Source: Larkinella sp. C7 (GTDB taxonomy: Bacteria > Bacteroidota > Bacteroidia > Cytophagales > Spirosomataceae). Taken from it: a DNA stretch of 64,000 bases. The first letter of the stretch is position 1; each line of letters begins with the position of its first letter. The position numbers were made by a program, and so were the translations under genes. The notes under the pieces are model-generated. The model was not told where the DNA came from. It saw only the letters and a list, made by a program, of their open reading frames with translations, and ran no database searches. The DNA is taken from assembly GCF_006149005.1 (NCBI RefSeq), contig NZ_VBSL01000003.1:434001-498000 (forward strand), written 5' to 3'. Shown one piece after another: positions 53,532-62,050 of this stretch.

Positions 53532-54628
53532 CGCTTTGTGGCGAAAAAATACCCCGCAATGGCTTCGGCTTCGGGCAGATTGATGCTGACACCACTCATA
53601 TTCGCGGTAATGGCTACAATCAGATCGTTTTCCGGATACAGCAGCAGAAACGTCCGGCCGCCGTCGATCAGTCCGCCGTGGTGAATGAGCTTCCGGTTCT
53701 GCTGGTCGGTGCCATTGCGCCAGCCCAGACCGTACTGCGTGTTTTTTCCATCCAGCAGGTGTTGCGGAGCAAAGAGCAAGGCCACCGTTTCTTTCCGAAG
53801 CAAAGTATTCCGGATCAGTCCTGCGCCCAGTTTCACCAGATCGACGGGCGTCGACAGAAGCCCGCCACCGGCCCATTTGTAGCTGTTGTCTACGGCCGCA
53901 GCATGAACCAGCTTCTTGTTCCGGTGTTCGTAAAACCGCACCCGGTTGGTCACGATGCTGTCGCTGTAATCGGCACCGGTGCTGGTCATCGCCAGCGGGT
54001 TGAAAACCGCCGTCTGCATGTACGCCAAATAATCCGTCTGGCTCGCGCCTTCGATCACCGCACTCAGCAGCGAATAACCGTAGGTCGAGTAGTTATAGGC
54101 CGTCCCCGGTTTGAACAAAAGACTATCCTGATCAAAGATCGACAAGCCTTCCTGCACCGTGGCATACCGTTTGGGGCAAGCCAGTGGATCGCTGTTCCGG
54201 TAATGCCGGATACCGGCGGTGTGCGTTGCCAGGTGTCGGCTGGTGAAGGGGTATTTTTTCGCCGGAAAAGTCGGCACATACTGCTGAACGGGCGCGTCGA
54301 GATCCAGTTTGCCATCCTCCACCAGTTTTCCCACCGCGAGCGAAGTGATGGATTTCGAGACCGAACCCATGCGAAATTTTGTGTCGATCGTCACGGGCAA
54401 CCGCGCTTCCAGATCGGCCAAACCGAAGCCTTCCGCCCACAGAATTTGGCCGCCCGTGCCGACCGCCACCGAGAGTCCCGGAATGTCCTGCCGTTTTCGC
54501 AACGAATCGACAAAGTGTTCGGCCCGCTGGATGGCCTGCCGGTAGGCCTGGTCTTTGATGGGGCCTTTGGGCTGTCCAAAAACCGGGGGGAGGGAGAGCA
54601 GGAAAACGAAGAAGAGGAGCTTTTTCAT
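53528..54628 (-). CDS. LACTB-like serine beta-lactamase-family hydrolase, secreted
   Basis: 366 residues with a signal peptide (KKLLFFVFLLSLPPVFG). The catalytic Ser89 and Lys92 lie in GSVSKSITSLAVG, and the second motif is YNYSTYGYSLLSAVIE, Tyr-Ser-Thr rather than Tyr-x-Asn, as in human LACTB-type proteins. The third motif region is HHGGLIDGG. Such enzymes are usually D-amino-acid peptidases or esterases that act outside the cytoplasm. Coupling with a kinase and LytTR regulator suggests that its product or substrate is linked to signalling; that is inference. Confidence 0.88.
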   Translation of the reverse strand: MKKLLFFVFLLSLPPVFGQPKGPIKDQAYRQAIQRAEHFVDSLRKRQDIPGLSVAVGTGGQILWAEGFGLADLEARLPVTIDTKFRMGSVSKSITSLAVGKLVEDGKLDLDAPVQQYVPTFPAKKYPFTSRHLATHTAGIRHYRNSDPLACPKRYATVQEGLSIFDQDSLLFKPGTAYNYSTYGYSLLSAVIEGASQTDYLAYMQTAVFNPLAMTSTGADYSDSIVTNRVRFYEHRNKKLVHAAAVDNSYKWAGGGLLSTPVDLVKLGAGLIRNTLLRKETVALLFAPQHLLDGKNTQYGLGWRNGTDQQNRKLIHHGGLIDGGRTFLLLYPENDLIVAITANMSGVSINLPEAEAIAGYFFATKR

Positions 54629-54751
54629 GATGCAAACAGTCTGGTTTTAAACTTGCATCAAAATTGGAAGAACTCCGCGCTGGCTCAAAAATAGTTCTGC
54701 CAACCGGGGTAATTTGCCTGCCAAATACCGGTTTCAGTAAAGGGATCGAAA

Positions 54752-54842
54752 ATTTTAAATGTAAAATGCTAAACGCTAAATGTAAAAGTAGCTTTGCGCT
54801 CTTCACTTTTACATTTAGCATTCATCATTTTACATTTAATAT
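54752..54842. repeat. Word-repeat inverted repeat (hairpin G)
   Basis: Arms 54752-54790 and 54804-54842 pair well at their outer and inner ends but not in the centre. The right arm contains CATTCATCATTTTACATTTA (54819-54838), whose complement is in the left arm of the repeat at 16456-16548. It lies between two minus-strand genes. Confidence 0.72.
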
Positions 54843-54860
54843 TTACCAATTACTATCGCT

Positions 54861-56060
54861 TTACGACCGCCATTTTCCTTTCAGATTATCCAGGTATTTC
54901 TGCCCCGAGCCGGTGTTCAGCAACAGCACCTGCTCCTCCGGTCGAATCCAGCCCTGCCGAAGCAATTGCTTCGTGGCGGCCCAGAGCGCCCCACCTTCGG
55001 GAGCCACAAAAATGCCTTCCCGGCGACTCAGTTCGCTCACGCCTTCAATCATGTCATCCTCCGAAACCGCCAGGGCCGTTCCGCCGGATTCCCGTAAGAC
55101 CGTCAGCATCAGCGGTTCGCCAATCGGACGCGGTACGGCCAGGCCGTTTGCCAGGGTCGGTTGCCCGATGTACTGTTTGCTATTCGCCTGTTTTCCGTGA
55201 AATGTATCGACAACCGGGCGGCAGTTTTCGGCCTGAACCGCCACCATCCGCGGAAACTGCTGGTGTTCGGAGAGCCAGCCCAGCGCCTTCATTTCGTGAA
55301 AAGCCTTCCAGATGCCGATCAGGCCGGTTCCTCCGCCCGTCGGATACAGGATGACGTCAGGCAATTGCCAGGCCAACTGCTCGGCAATTTCATAGCCCAT
55401 CGTTTTTTTGCCTTCCAGCCGATACGGTTCTTTCAGGGTCGAAACGTCGAAATAACCGCCTTTCTGGTTCAGTTCCTGTACTTTAGCGGCACAGTCGTTG
55501 ATCAGTCCATCCACCAGAATCAGCCGCGCGTGGTAGGCCAGACACTCTTCCTTGAAGGCGTCGGGTGTGTGGCGCGGCATCACCACCACCGCTTCCAGCC
55601 CCGCCCGGGCGCAGTAGGCCGCCATCGCAACGCCCGCATTGCCCGCCGTCGGAATGATGCAGGCTTCTTCGCCGTTTTCCTTCGCCTTCGAAATGGCGAG
55701 ACACAACCCCCGGGCTTTGAATGAGCCCGTTGGATTCAGGCCCTCGTCTTTCAGCGTCAGATGTTGCAAGCCGTAGTCGGCCGCCAGACGGGGAAGGGGC
55801 AACAGGGGTGTCCACCCTTCGCCCAGACTGACCCGGTTTTGCGCCTGAAAAACCGGTAACAGTTTTTCATACCGCCAGAGGGATTGGACTCCGGCTGACA
55901 ACTCCCTTTTCGAAAAGCGGTTTTCGGCAAGATCATACCGGCACAGGAGCGGGGCCTGGCAACAAACGGATAGAGTCTGGCCCGGCAGCGGATCAAAGGA
56001 ATGGCCGCAGTTCGAACACTGCAGGTGATGGAGAAGCGATGAAGTGGTGACGGTTTGCAT
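54861..56060 (-). CDS. thrC: Threonine synthase-family PLP enzyme
   Basis: 399 residues. An N-terminal zinc-ribbon-like segment CSNCGHSF (Cys15, Cys18) with CC at 33-34 is followed by LGEGWTPLLPLP and the PLP lysine Lys115 in NPTGSFKARG. AGNAGVAMAAYCARAG and PTGGGTGLIGIWKAF are the phosphate-binding loops. The layout fits class II threonine synthase, converting O-phosphohomoserine to threonine in the cytoplasm. The other threonine genes are not adjacent. A LysR gene follows upstream on the same strand after 66 bases and may regulate it. Confidence 0.85.
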   Translation of the reverse strand: MQTVTTSSLLHHLQCSNCGHSFDPLPGQTLSVCCQAPLLCRYDLAENRFSKRELSAGVQSLWRYEKLLPVFQAQNRVSLGEGWTPLLPLPRLAADYGLQHLTLKDEGLNPTGSFKARGLCLAISKAKENGEEACIIPTAGNAGVAMAAYCARAGLEAVVVMPRHTPDAFKEECLAYHARLILVDGLINDCAAKVQELNQKGGYFDVSTLKEPYRLEGKKTMGYEIAEQLAWQLPDVILYPTGGGTGLIGIWKAFHEMKALGWLSEHQQFPRMVAVQAENCRPVVDTFHGKQANSKQYIGQPTLANGLAVPRPIGEPLMLTVLRESGGTALAVSEDDMIEGVSELSRREGIFVAPEGGALWAATKQLLRQGWIRPEEQVLLLNTGSGQKYLDNLKGKWRS

Positions 56061-56126
56061 GATGGGCTAACTTTTCTGCAAGTTGAAAGCCGGTCCCGGA
56101 TGAAGCAAACGACGTTTTGAGATGGG

Positions 56127-57032
56127 TTATTCCACCGGGGAATAATGGCGTTGCGTAAAACGAATAAACTCGTTTACCAGCCGGTTGTTTTCAGTACCTT
56201 TCCGCTGAATGAAATGAAACGTCCGCTGAACCGTCAGATCCCGGATCGGAACTTCAACCAGGTCACCCACCGCCAGTTCCCGGACAATCGCCCGTTTGGG
56301 CATGAAGGCCAGGCAGGTGTCGGCCAGCACGAAGTTTTTCAGCGCTTCCGTTCCGCCCAGCCGAATCAGAATGCGCAGGTCCGACAGCCGAATTCCTTTC
56401 CGGCTCAACGCTTTTTCCACCACGGCCAGCGTGCCCGAACCGCTTTCGCGCAACGCCAGCGGAATGGCGGGCAGGTCCTGAACGGTGAGGGTTTGTTCGC
56501 GCAGCGGACTGTTTCGGGAGCAAACCGCCAGCACTTCATCGGTCATGAAGGGAACGTACGTCAGCGTGGTCACGCGGGTCAGGCTTTCCACAATGCCCAC
56601 GTCGATCTCGTGTTCGAGCAGGGCCTTCTGAATGTTGTCCGAATTGCGGTTCAGGACATTGATCCGGATCGCAGGATGTTTCCGCAGATACGCCGACAAA
56701 ACCGGGGGCAATACATACAGGGTAATGGTGGTGCTGGCGCCGATGGCGAGCGTGGTGGGCGGCTGGAAATTTTCGTTGACAAGCTGGAGTTCCTGGTGCA
56801 GTTCGTTTTGCAAAGCCCCCGCTTCCAGTAGTTTACCGTACAGAATCTGGCCCGCGCGGGTCAGACTGATGGTGTTGCCGTGCCGCTCGAAGAGGGCAAT
56901 TTTATAGAAAAACTCCAGCGCCTTGACGTGCTTGCTCAGGGCCGATTGGCTGATGAACAACGTCTGGCTGGCTTTGGTGAAGCTCAGCAGCCGGGCCACT
57001 TCCATAAAGAGTTCGTGTCGAAAAGACAGCAT
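56127..57032 (-). CDS. LysR-family transcriptional regulator
   Basis: 301 residues. The N-terminal winged helix (about 1-60) reads FMEVARLLSFTKASQTLFISQSALSKHVKALE, and the effector-binding domain follows from about 90 with ALRESGSGTLAVVEKAL. The typical length and order of the family. Located upstream of the threonine synthase gene, so that gene is a candidate target. A weak inverted repeat (CCGGGTTGTAT with ATACAACCGG) is in the region just upstream of this gene. Confidence 0.93.
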   Translation of the reverse strand: MLSFRHELFMEVARLLSFTKASQTLFISQSALSKHVKALEFFYKIALFERHGNTISLTRAGQILYGKLLEAGALQNELHQELQLVNENFQPPTTLAIGASTTITLYVLPPVLSAYLRKHPAIRINVLNRNSDNIQKALLEHEIDVGIVESLTRVTTLTYVPFMTDEVLAVCSRNSPLREQTLTVQDLPAIPLALRESGSGTLAVVEKALSRKGIRLSDLRILIRLGGTEALKNFVLADTCLAFMPKRAIVRELAVGDLVEVPIRDLTVQRTFHFIQRKGTENNRLVNEFIRFTQRHYSPVE

Positions 57033-57190
57033 GGTGGTTTCTGCTTGATCGAAATTGGACCGGCTGCGGCTGTCTACGGGTCAAAAACGTGGTTAAAAAT
57101 ATCCATGTGCCGGGTTGTATAAACTGGGGTGTAGCAAGCGGCCAGGGGGTAAAAGTACGGATACAACCGGAAGAAAAGAGGCTCGATGCT

Positions 57191-57228
57191 AAAAAAAGTC
57201 CCCCGACGAAGCGGGTTCATCGGGGGAC
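57191..57228 (-). terminator. Intrinsic terminator of the second SusCD operon
   Basis: On the minus strand, GTCCCCCGA, a loop of 13 bases and TCGGGGGAC, followed by seven T (57197 to 57191). It lies 25 bases after the stop codon of the VPS10-like gene. Confidence 0.85.
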
Positions 57229-57252
57229 AGGGTCTGAATATCATACGGTTTT

Positions 57253-60200
57253 TTACTCGGGCGTACCGGCGATGGGCGGGTATTCCTTGATGAACTCCAG
57301 GGGTGTTGCCTGCACTTTTTTGTAGTAGTCGGCCCACTGTTTGCTGAAGAACGCGTTCACTTTCGTGATGGTCTCGTTGCTGAGCATCTCGGCCTGATCC
57401 ACCAGCAGGGTTTCCGTTTTCGTTGGTGGATCGGTTCGGCGGCTGATGTACGAACTCGCTTCCTGAATCTTCAAAACCGGGGTTACCATATACACCCGAC
57501 CGAAGCCCTGCCGGTCGCTTCGTTTGCCCACAATGCCTTCCCGGGCGGTTTTCAGCGAATCCTGAATCGAGAGCGTCGCTTTGCGCAGTTCGTCAAATTC
57601 CTTGCCTTTTTTCTGTTTCAGCCGCGACTTCACGGCTTCGGTTGCGTCGGTCGCTTCCTGAATCCGGTTGGTGATTTCCGTCAACTGCGCAATCGTTTTG
57701 TTCAGCCGGTTTTGCAACCCCTGCCGGGCCAGCGCGGCTTCCTTGTTGTAAGGCACGCGCGGGTCGGGAAGGATGGTCAGGAGTGTCGAGTCTTTGGCCC
57801 CCGCATATGCAAAAACCACCTTGTAGCGACCCGGCAAGGCCGGACTGCCGCCCGACGCTCCGCCCCCGCGCCGGGGTCCCGGCATGCTCGGCAGGTTGAC
57901 GGCGGTTTCAGTCAGATTCCAGCCGATGCGTTGCAGGCCCAGCGTCGTGTCCGGCGCCTGTTTGAGCGTCCGAACCAGCTTGTTGGCTTCGTTGTAGAAG
58001 TTCACCACGATCGAGTCGGCTTTCGGAACACTGGCCAGAACCGGAGCAGGTGCCGTCGTCTGAACGGTCACAGCCGCCGGTTTTTTAGACTTTTTCGCCG
58101 TTTCTACCGGCTCCGCAACTTTGGCGATGGCGGTTTTGGGTTTCAGATACAGATCCAGCGTGGCTCCGGCGGGGCGGTTTGTGGCCTGATACAGGTCTTC
58201 GGCGTCTTTTCCGTAGCCCTGCGGACCCCGGTAGGTCGCCTGATAGGCCGGTGCGGGTTCAAACGCAACGAGCGGTTGTTCCAGTATTTTTCCACCCGTA
58301 GCGGCCAGTTTTCGCAGGGGACGAATGTTGTCGAGCACATACAGCGAACGCCCGAACGTTCCGATCACCAGATCGGCTTCCCGTTCCTGAATCGCCAGAT
58401 CCATCGTTGGCGTGGCTGCGGGCATCCCGTTGTCCCACTGCGCCCAGGTTTTCCCCTCGTCGATGCTGACCCACAACCCGTGTTCCGTTCCGGCAAACAT
58501 CAACCGGGGTTCGGTCGGGTCCTGCAAAAAACAGAGGGCGTACCCTTTGGCCTCTTTCTCGCTCATGATGCGGGTCCAGGTTTGTCCGAAGTCCGTGGTG
58601 CGGTAAATGTAGGGAGCCAGGTCGCTGCCCATGCGGTAGAGGTTGGCGACCACAAACGCTTCCCCGGCTTTGTGGCGCGAAGCCGTAATCTGCGGAATCC
58701 AGGCTTCTTTGGGCAAACCCGGAATCCGGCTGCTGAGGTTGGTCCAGGTCTTGCCGCCGTCGCGGGTCAGTTGCACGTTGCCATCATCTGTTCCCACCCA
58801 GATCACGCCCTGCTGGAGGGTGCTGGGCGCGATGGTCAACACCGTGTTGTGGTTTTCGGCCTGCGTGGCATCGATGGTCAGCCCACCGCTGTCGTCCTGC
58901 TTCTGGTGCGCCGGATCGTTGAGCGTCAGGTCGGGTGAGACGGTTTCCCAGGTCATGCCTTTATCCGTCGACTTGTGCAGAAACTGGCTTCCCGCATAAA
59001 TCGTCTTTTTGTCGAACGGGTCCAGCGCAAAACCAGTGTTCCAGTTAAACCGCAACCGCGTGTTCATATCGCCAATGATCGGTTTCACAAAGGCGGCACC
59101 ACCGGTTACTTTGTCGTAGCGTACGATGTTGCCGCCCTGCGACATGGCGTATCCGTACCGGGAATCTTCGGGGTCGGGAATGACGTCGAAGCCGTCCGCC
59201 AGAATCAGTGCCTGCCAGTGGCTGTTCCGAATGCCGCCCGTATGAAATGTATAGGCCGGTCCGGTCCAGGAACCGTTGTCCTGCAAACCGCCGTAAATAT
59301 TGTACGGAATTTCGTTGTCGACGTTGATGTGGTAAAACTGACCCACCGGAATGGCTTCAGGATTCGTCCAGGATTTGCCGTGGTCGCGGCTGATCGCCAG
59401 ACCACCGTCGTTGCCTTCGATGATCAGGTTGGGGTTTTCGGGATGGATCCAGAACGCGTGGTGATCGGAGTGGACCTGATCGGGCGTGGCCAGCGGTTTG
59501 AACGACTTGCCGCCGTCTTCGCTGACCGAGAGTGGTGCGCTGAGTTTGTAGAGCCGGGTTTCCACCTTCGGGTCTACGTAAATCTCATTGTAGTAAAACG
59601 GGCGATCGGTGGCAACAGCGGGATCGTCGGTCACGAGCGTCCACTTTTCACCGCCATCGTCGGAGCGATACAGGCCGTTCTTTTTGGCTTCAACCAGGGC
59701 GTAGATTTTGTTCGGCGAACTCCGGCTGATGGCCAGCCCCAGCCGACCGAAATCGCCTTTGGGCAGTCCGTCGGCTTCGCCTTTTTTCTTCCAGGTTTTG
59801 CCGCCGTCGTAGGTAATGTACAAACCCGAACCGGGGCCACCGGACGTAAAATCCCAGGGCGTCCGGCGGTGCTGCCACATGGCGACCACCAGTTTGCTCG
59901 GGTTGGCGGGGTCCATCACCATTTCGGCCACGCCGGATTTTTCGTTCGTATACAGAATCTTTTCCCAGGTCTGACCGCCGTTGGTGGTTTTAAAGACCCC
60001 GCGCTCCGGATGTTCGCCAAACGGAAAACCGATGACGCCCGCATACACGACGTCCGGGTTCATGGGGTCGATGATGATCCGGTGGATGTTGATGGTTTTT
60101 TCGAGCCCCATTGCTTTCCAGGTCAGCCCCCCGTCGATGCTTTTGAAAATGCCGCCCCCCATGTTGACGGAATTGCGGGGGTTGCCTTCGCCCGTGCCGA

Positions 60201-60513
60201 CCCATACCACGTTGGGATTGCTTTGCTGAATGGCCACGGAGCCGATGTTCAGGGTGGGCTGGTCGTCAAAAACCGGGGTCCAGGTGCCGCCAGCGTTTTC
60301 GCTTTTCCAGACGCCCCCGGAAGCCGCACCGACGTAGATCAGATCGGGATTGCTGACGTGGGCATCGATGGCCGTAATTCGCCCACCCATCACGGCGGGT
60401 CCCACGCTGCGGGCTTTCATCTGTTTCAGGGCCGCCGTCGGAACCGACTGGGCCAGAACGGCCGGAACACTCAGCAGAAAGGCGAAGGCGAGTGTTAGAA
60501 TTGGTTTATTCAT
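57253..60513 (-). CDS. VPS10/BNR-repeat beta-propeller protein, secreted
   Basis: 1086 residues from ATG 60513, with a signal peptide (MNKPILTLAFAFLLSVPAVLAQ). At least ten Asp-box motifs of the form SxDxGxTW are seen (for example SENAGGTWTP, SIDGGLTWK, TYDGGKTWKK, SRDHGKSWT, TRDGGKTWTN), about 50 residues apart, building two propellers as in sortilin-type VPS10 domains. The C-terminal 250 residues contain an FlgD-like beta domain and a predicted coiled coil. Often labelled glycosyl hydrolase without proof. It lies 28 bases after the SusD gene, so it acts with that receptor at the cell surface. Confidence 0.87.
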   Translation of the reverse strand: MNKPILTLAFAFLLSVPAVLAQSVPTAALKQMKARSVGPAVMGGRITAIDAHVSNPDLIYVGAASGGVWKSENAGGTWTPVFDDQPTLNIGSVAIQQSNPNVVWVGTGEGNPRNSVNMGGGIFKSIDGGLTWKAMGLEKTINIHRIIIDPMNPDVVYAGVIGFPFGEHPERGVFKTTNGGQTWEKILYTNEKSGVAEMVMDPANPSKLVVAMWQHRRTPWDFTSGGPGSGLYITYDGGKTWKKKGEADGLPKGDFGRLGLAISRSSPNKIYALVEAKKNGLYRSDDGGEKWTLVTDDPAVATDRPFYYNEIYVDPKVETRLYKLSAPLSVSEDGGKSFKPLATPDQVHSDHHAFWIHPENPNLIIEGNDGGLAISRDHGKSWTNPEAIPVGQFYHINVDNEIPYNIYGGLQDNGSWTGPAYTFHTGGIRNSHWQALILADGFDVIPDPEDSRYGYAMSQGGNIVRYDKVTGGAAFVKPIIGDMNTRLRFNWNTGFALDPFDKKTIYAGSQFLHKSTDKGMTWETVSPDLTLNDPAHQKQDDSGGLTIDATQAENHNTVLTIAPSTLQQGVIWVGTDDGNVQLTRDGGKTWTNLSSRIPGLPKEAWIPQITASRHKAGEAFVVANLYRMGSDLAPYIYRTTDFGQTWTRIMSEKEAKGYALCFLQDPTEPRLMFAGTEHGLWVSIDEGKTWAQWDNGMPAATPTMDLAIQEREADLVIGTFGRSLYVLDNIRPLRKLAATGGKILEQPLVAFEPAPAYQATYRGPQGYGKDAEDLYQATNRPAGATLDLYLKPKTAIAKVAEPVETAKKSKKPAAVTVQTTAPAPVLASVPKADSIVVNFYNEANKLVRTLKQAPDTTLGLQRIGWNLTETAVNLPSMPGPRRGGGASGGSPALPGRYKVVFAYAGAKDSTLLTILPDPRVPYNKEAALARQGLQNRLNKTIAQLTEITNRIQEATDATEAVKSRLKQKKGKEFDELRKATLSIQDSLKTAREGIVGKRSDRQGFGRVYMVTPVLKIQEASSYISRRTDPPTKTETLLVDQAEMLSNETITKVNAFFSKQWADYYKKVQATPLEFIKEYPPIAGTPE

Positions 60514-60541
60514 TTTCGTTAGGATAAAAAAGGAGGGTCGA

Positions 60542-61993
60542 TTATTTATAAATGGACAAAGCATCGAACGTGCCCGGCACCGGATTCGGGCTGTTGGGGT
60601 TCGAGTTCAGTTCGTTCTGGGAGTAGATAAACCGCCCCGGTAGCTGGGTGCCGTTATTGGGCGTCAGCTTGATGCCATACGCTTCGCTGCGGGTCCGGCG
60701 TTCGTCGTTCCAGCCGATGTGCTGACCGTAAAACGAGACGTAGCGTTCCTGCAAAATCTCCCGGAGCAGGGCGTTGTCGGCCGTAATGCCGTCACTGTTT
60801 TCAAGGCCACCGGCGGCAAAGTCAGCCGCCACATACGGTTCGTATTTGTAGGTTCCGGCCGTTAGGTAGGTGGAACTGATGTAGCCACCCGTGTTCAGAA
60901 AAGCCCGGTATTTGTTCAGGTGGTCAAGAGCCACCGCAAAACCTTTCCCGGAACGGAGTGCCATTTCGGCCAGTGTCAGGCTGTTTTCCTGGAACGTAAT
61001 CATCGGGAAACTGGCATTCCGGGCAAAAAAACCGCTGGCGGTTGCTGTGCTGGACGTGTTGGGTTCGATCCGTCCGGGGGTGTTGACGCCGTTTTCCAGG
61101 TAATAAAACCGGAACCGGGCGGTTTCAACGGTTTTGGCATTGCCCCGGTAAGCGGCACTGGTCGGATTCATGAGGCTCACATTGTAGGCACCGACGGCGT
61201 AAATATCTCCGAGACGCTGGTTGGTCAGAAAGGAAAAATAGTGGTTTTCGTTCACGCTCGTCGTGGTTCCATGGGGAGCATACAGCGAGTTGGCGAAGGT
61301 GCTGATGCCGCTCAGGGCTGCCTTGTAGGCCGCATCGTACTGTTTCGTATCCGTGAGCAGCCGGGCTTTGAGCGTAAAGGCGACCTGCTTCCATTTGGTG
61401 GCGTCTCCGCCAAAATGAACGTCCTCGGCCCCCACGGTTCCGATGCCCGCATCCAGGTCGGCAATGGCTTCGTCGACCAGCGCAATGAGCTTGGTGTAGA
61501 CCTCGGCCTGAGGCTGGAATCTGGGGTTGGGGAATTTGACAATGTCGCCAGCTTCGTCGAACGGAATGTCCCCCCACAGTTCGGTACCCGTTGCCAGGGC
61601 GTTGGCGCGCAGAATCTTGGCAATCCCGATCATTTTCCGGTTGCCCAGCTCGGCGGCTTTCTCAATGGCAATGAGGGCGTTGGCGTTGGTAGCCTGAAAG
61701 ACGAGGTTCCAGTCGGAATCGTAGACCCCGGCGGTTACGTTGTAGTTGAAGTAATCCCGCCACTGGCGGTCGGCGCCGGTCGTGTAGCCGCTCCAGATGG
61801 TGGTCAGGCGGCTGGCCATGCCTTCCTGGGTGGCAATATTACCCAGTTGGGCACCGGTGAATACCAGCGTGGCGGGGGCGCTGGTCGGGTTGTTGGGGTC
61901 GACGTTCAGCCCGTCGACAATCGATTTGCAGGAGACGATCTGGAGGCTGAACAGAAAGGCAAAAACGGAAACCGGTTTATAAATTCGCTTCAT
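60542..61993 (-). CDS. SusD-like (SusD_2 type) outer-membrane lipoprotein
   Basis: 483 residues from ATG 61993; the longer frame to 62044 adds a non-signal stretch. The lipobox is IVSCKSIVDGLN, with the cysteine near residue 22. The DPNNPTSAPA motif and the middle AKILRANALATGTELWGDIPFDEA are typical of the SusD_2 group. The C-terminal ILQERYVSFYGQHIGWNDERRTR and final NPVPGTF fit too. This group frequently goes with TonB receptors for non-glycan nutrients. It lies 57 bases after its SusC. Confidence 0.93.
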   Translation of the reverse strand: MKRIYKPVSVFAFLFSLQIVSCKSIVDGLNVDPNNPTSAPATLVFTGAQLGNIATQEGMASRLTTIWSGYTTGADRQWRDYFNYNVTAGVYDSDWNLVFQATNANALIAIEKAAELGNRKMIGIAKILRANALATGTELWGDIPFDEAGDIVKFPNPRFQPQAEVYTKLIALVDEAIADLDAGIGTVGAEDVHFGGDATKWKQVAFTLKARLLTDTKQYDAAYKAALSGISTFANSLYAPHGTTTSVNENHYFSFLTNQRLGDIYAVGAYNVSLMNPTSAAYRGNAKTVETARFRFYYLENGVNTPGRIEPNTSSTATASGFFARNASFPMITFQENSLTLAEMALRSGKGFAVALDHLNKYRAFLNTGGYISSTYLTAGTYKYEPYVAADFAAGGLENSDGITADNALLREILQERYVSFYGQHIGWNDERRTRSEAYGIKLTPNNGTQLPGRFIYSQNELNSNPNSPNPVPGTFDALSIYK

Positions 61994-62050
61994 TTTCTTC
62001 CGGGTTGAGATGAATGAAAAGGGAAAACTGCGTAAGGAAATCACGGACGA

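Noticed and set aside
53532-53876. N-terminal extension of the second LytS-type kinase
   Set aside because: It lies inside the hydrolase gene in another frame; the ATG at 53531 begins the first membrane helix and overlaps the hydrolase stop in the usual ATGA form.
58975-60498. A 507-codon plus-strand frame opposite the VPS10-like gene
   Set aside because: Same reason: the opposite strand carries clear Asp-box repeats, and this frame has no recognisable protein features.
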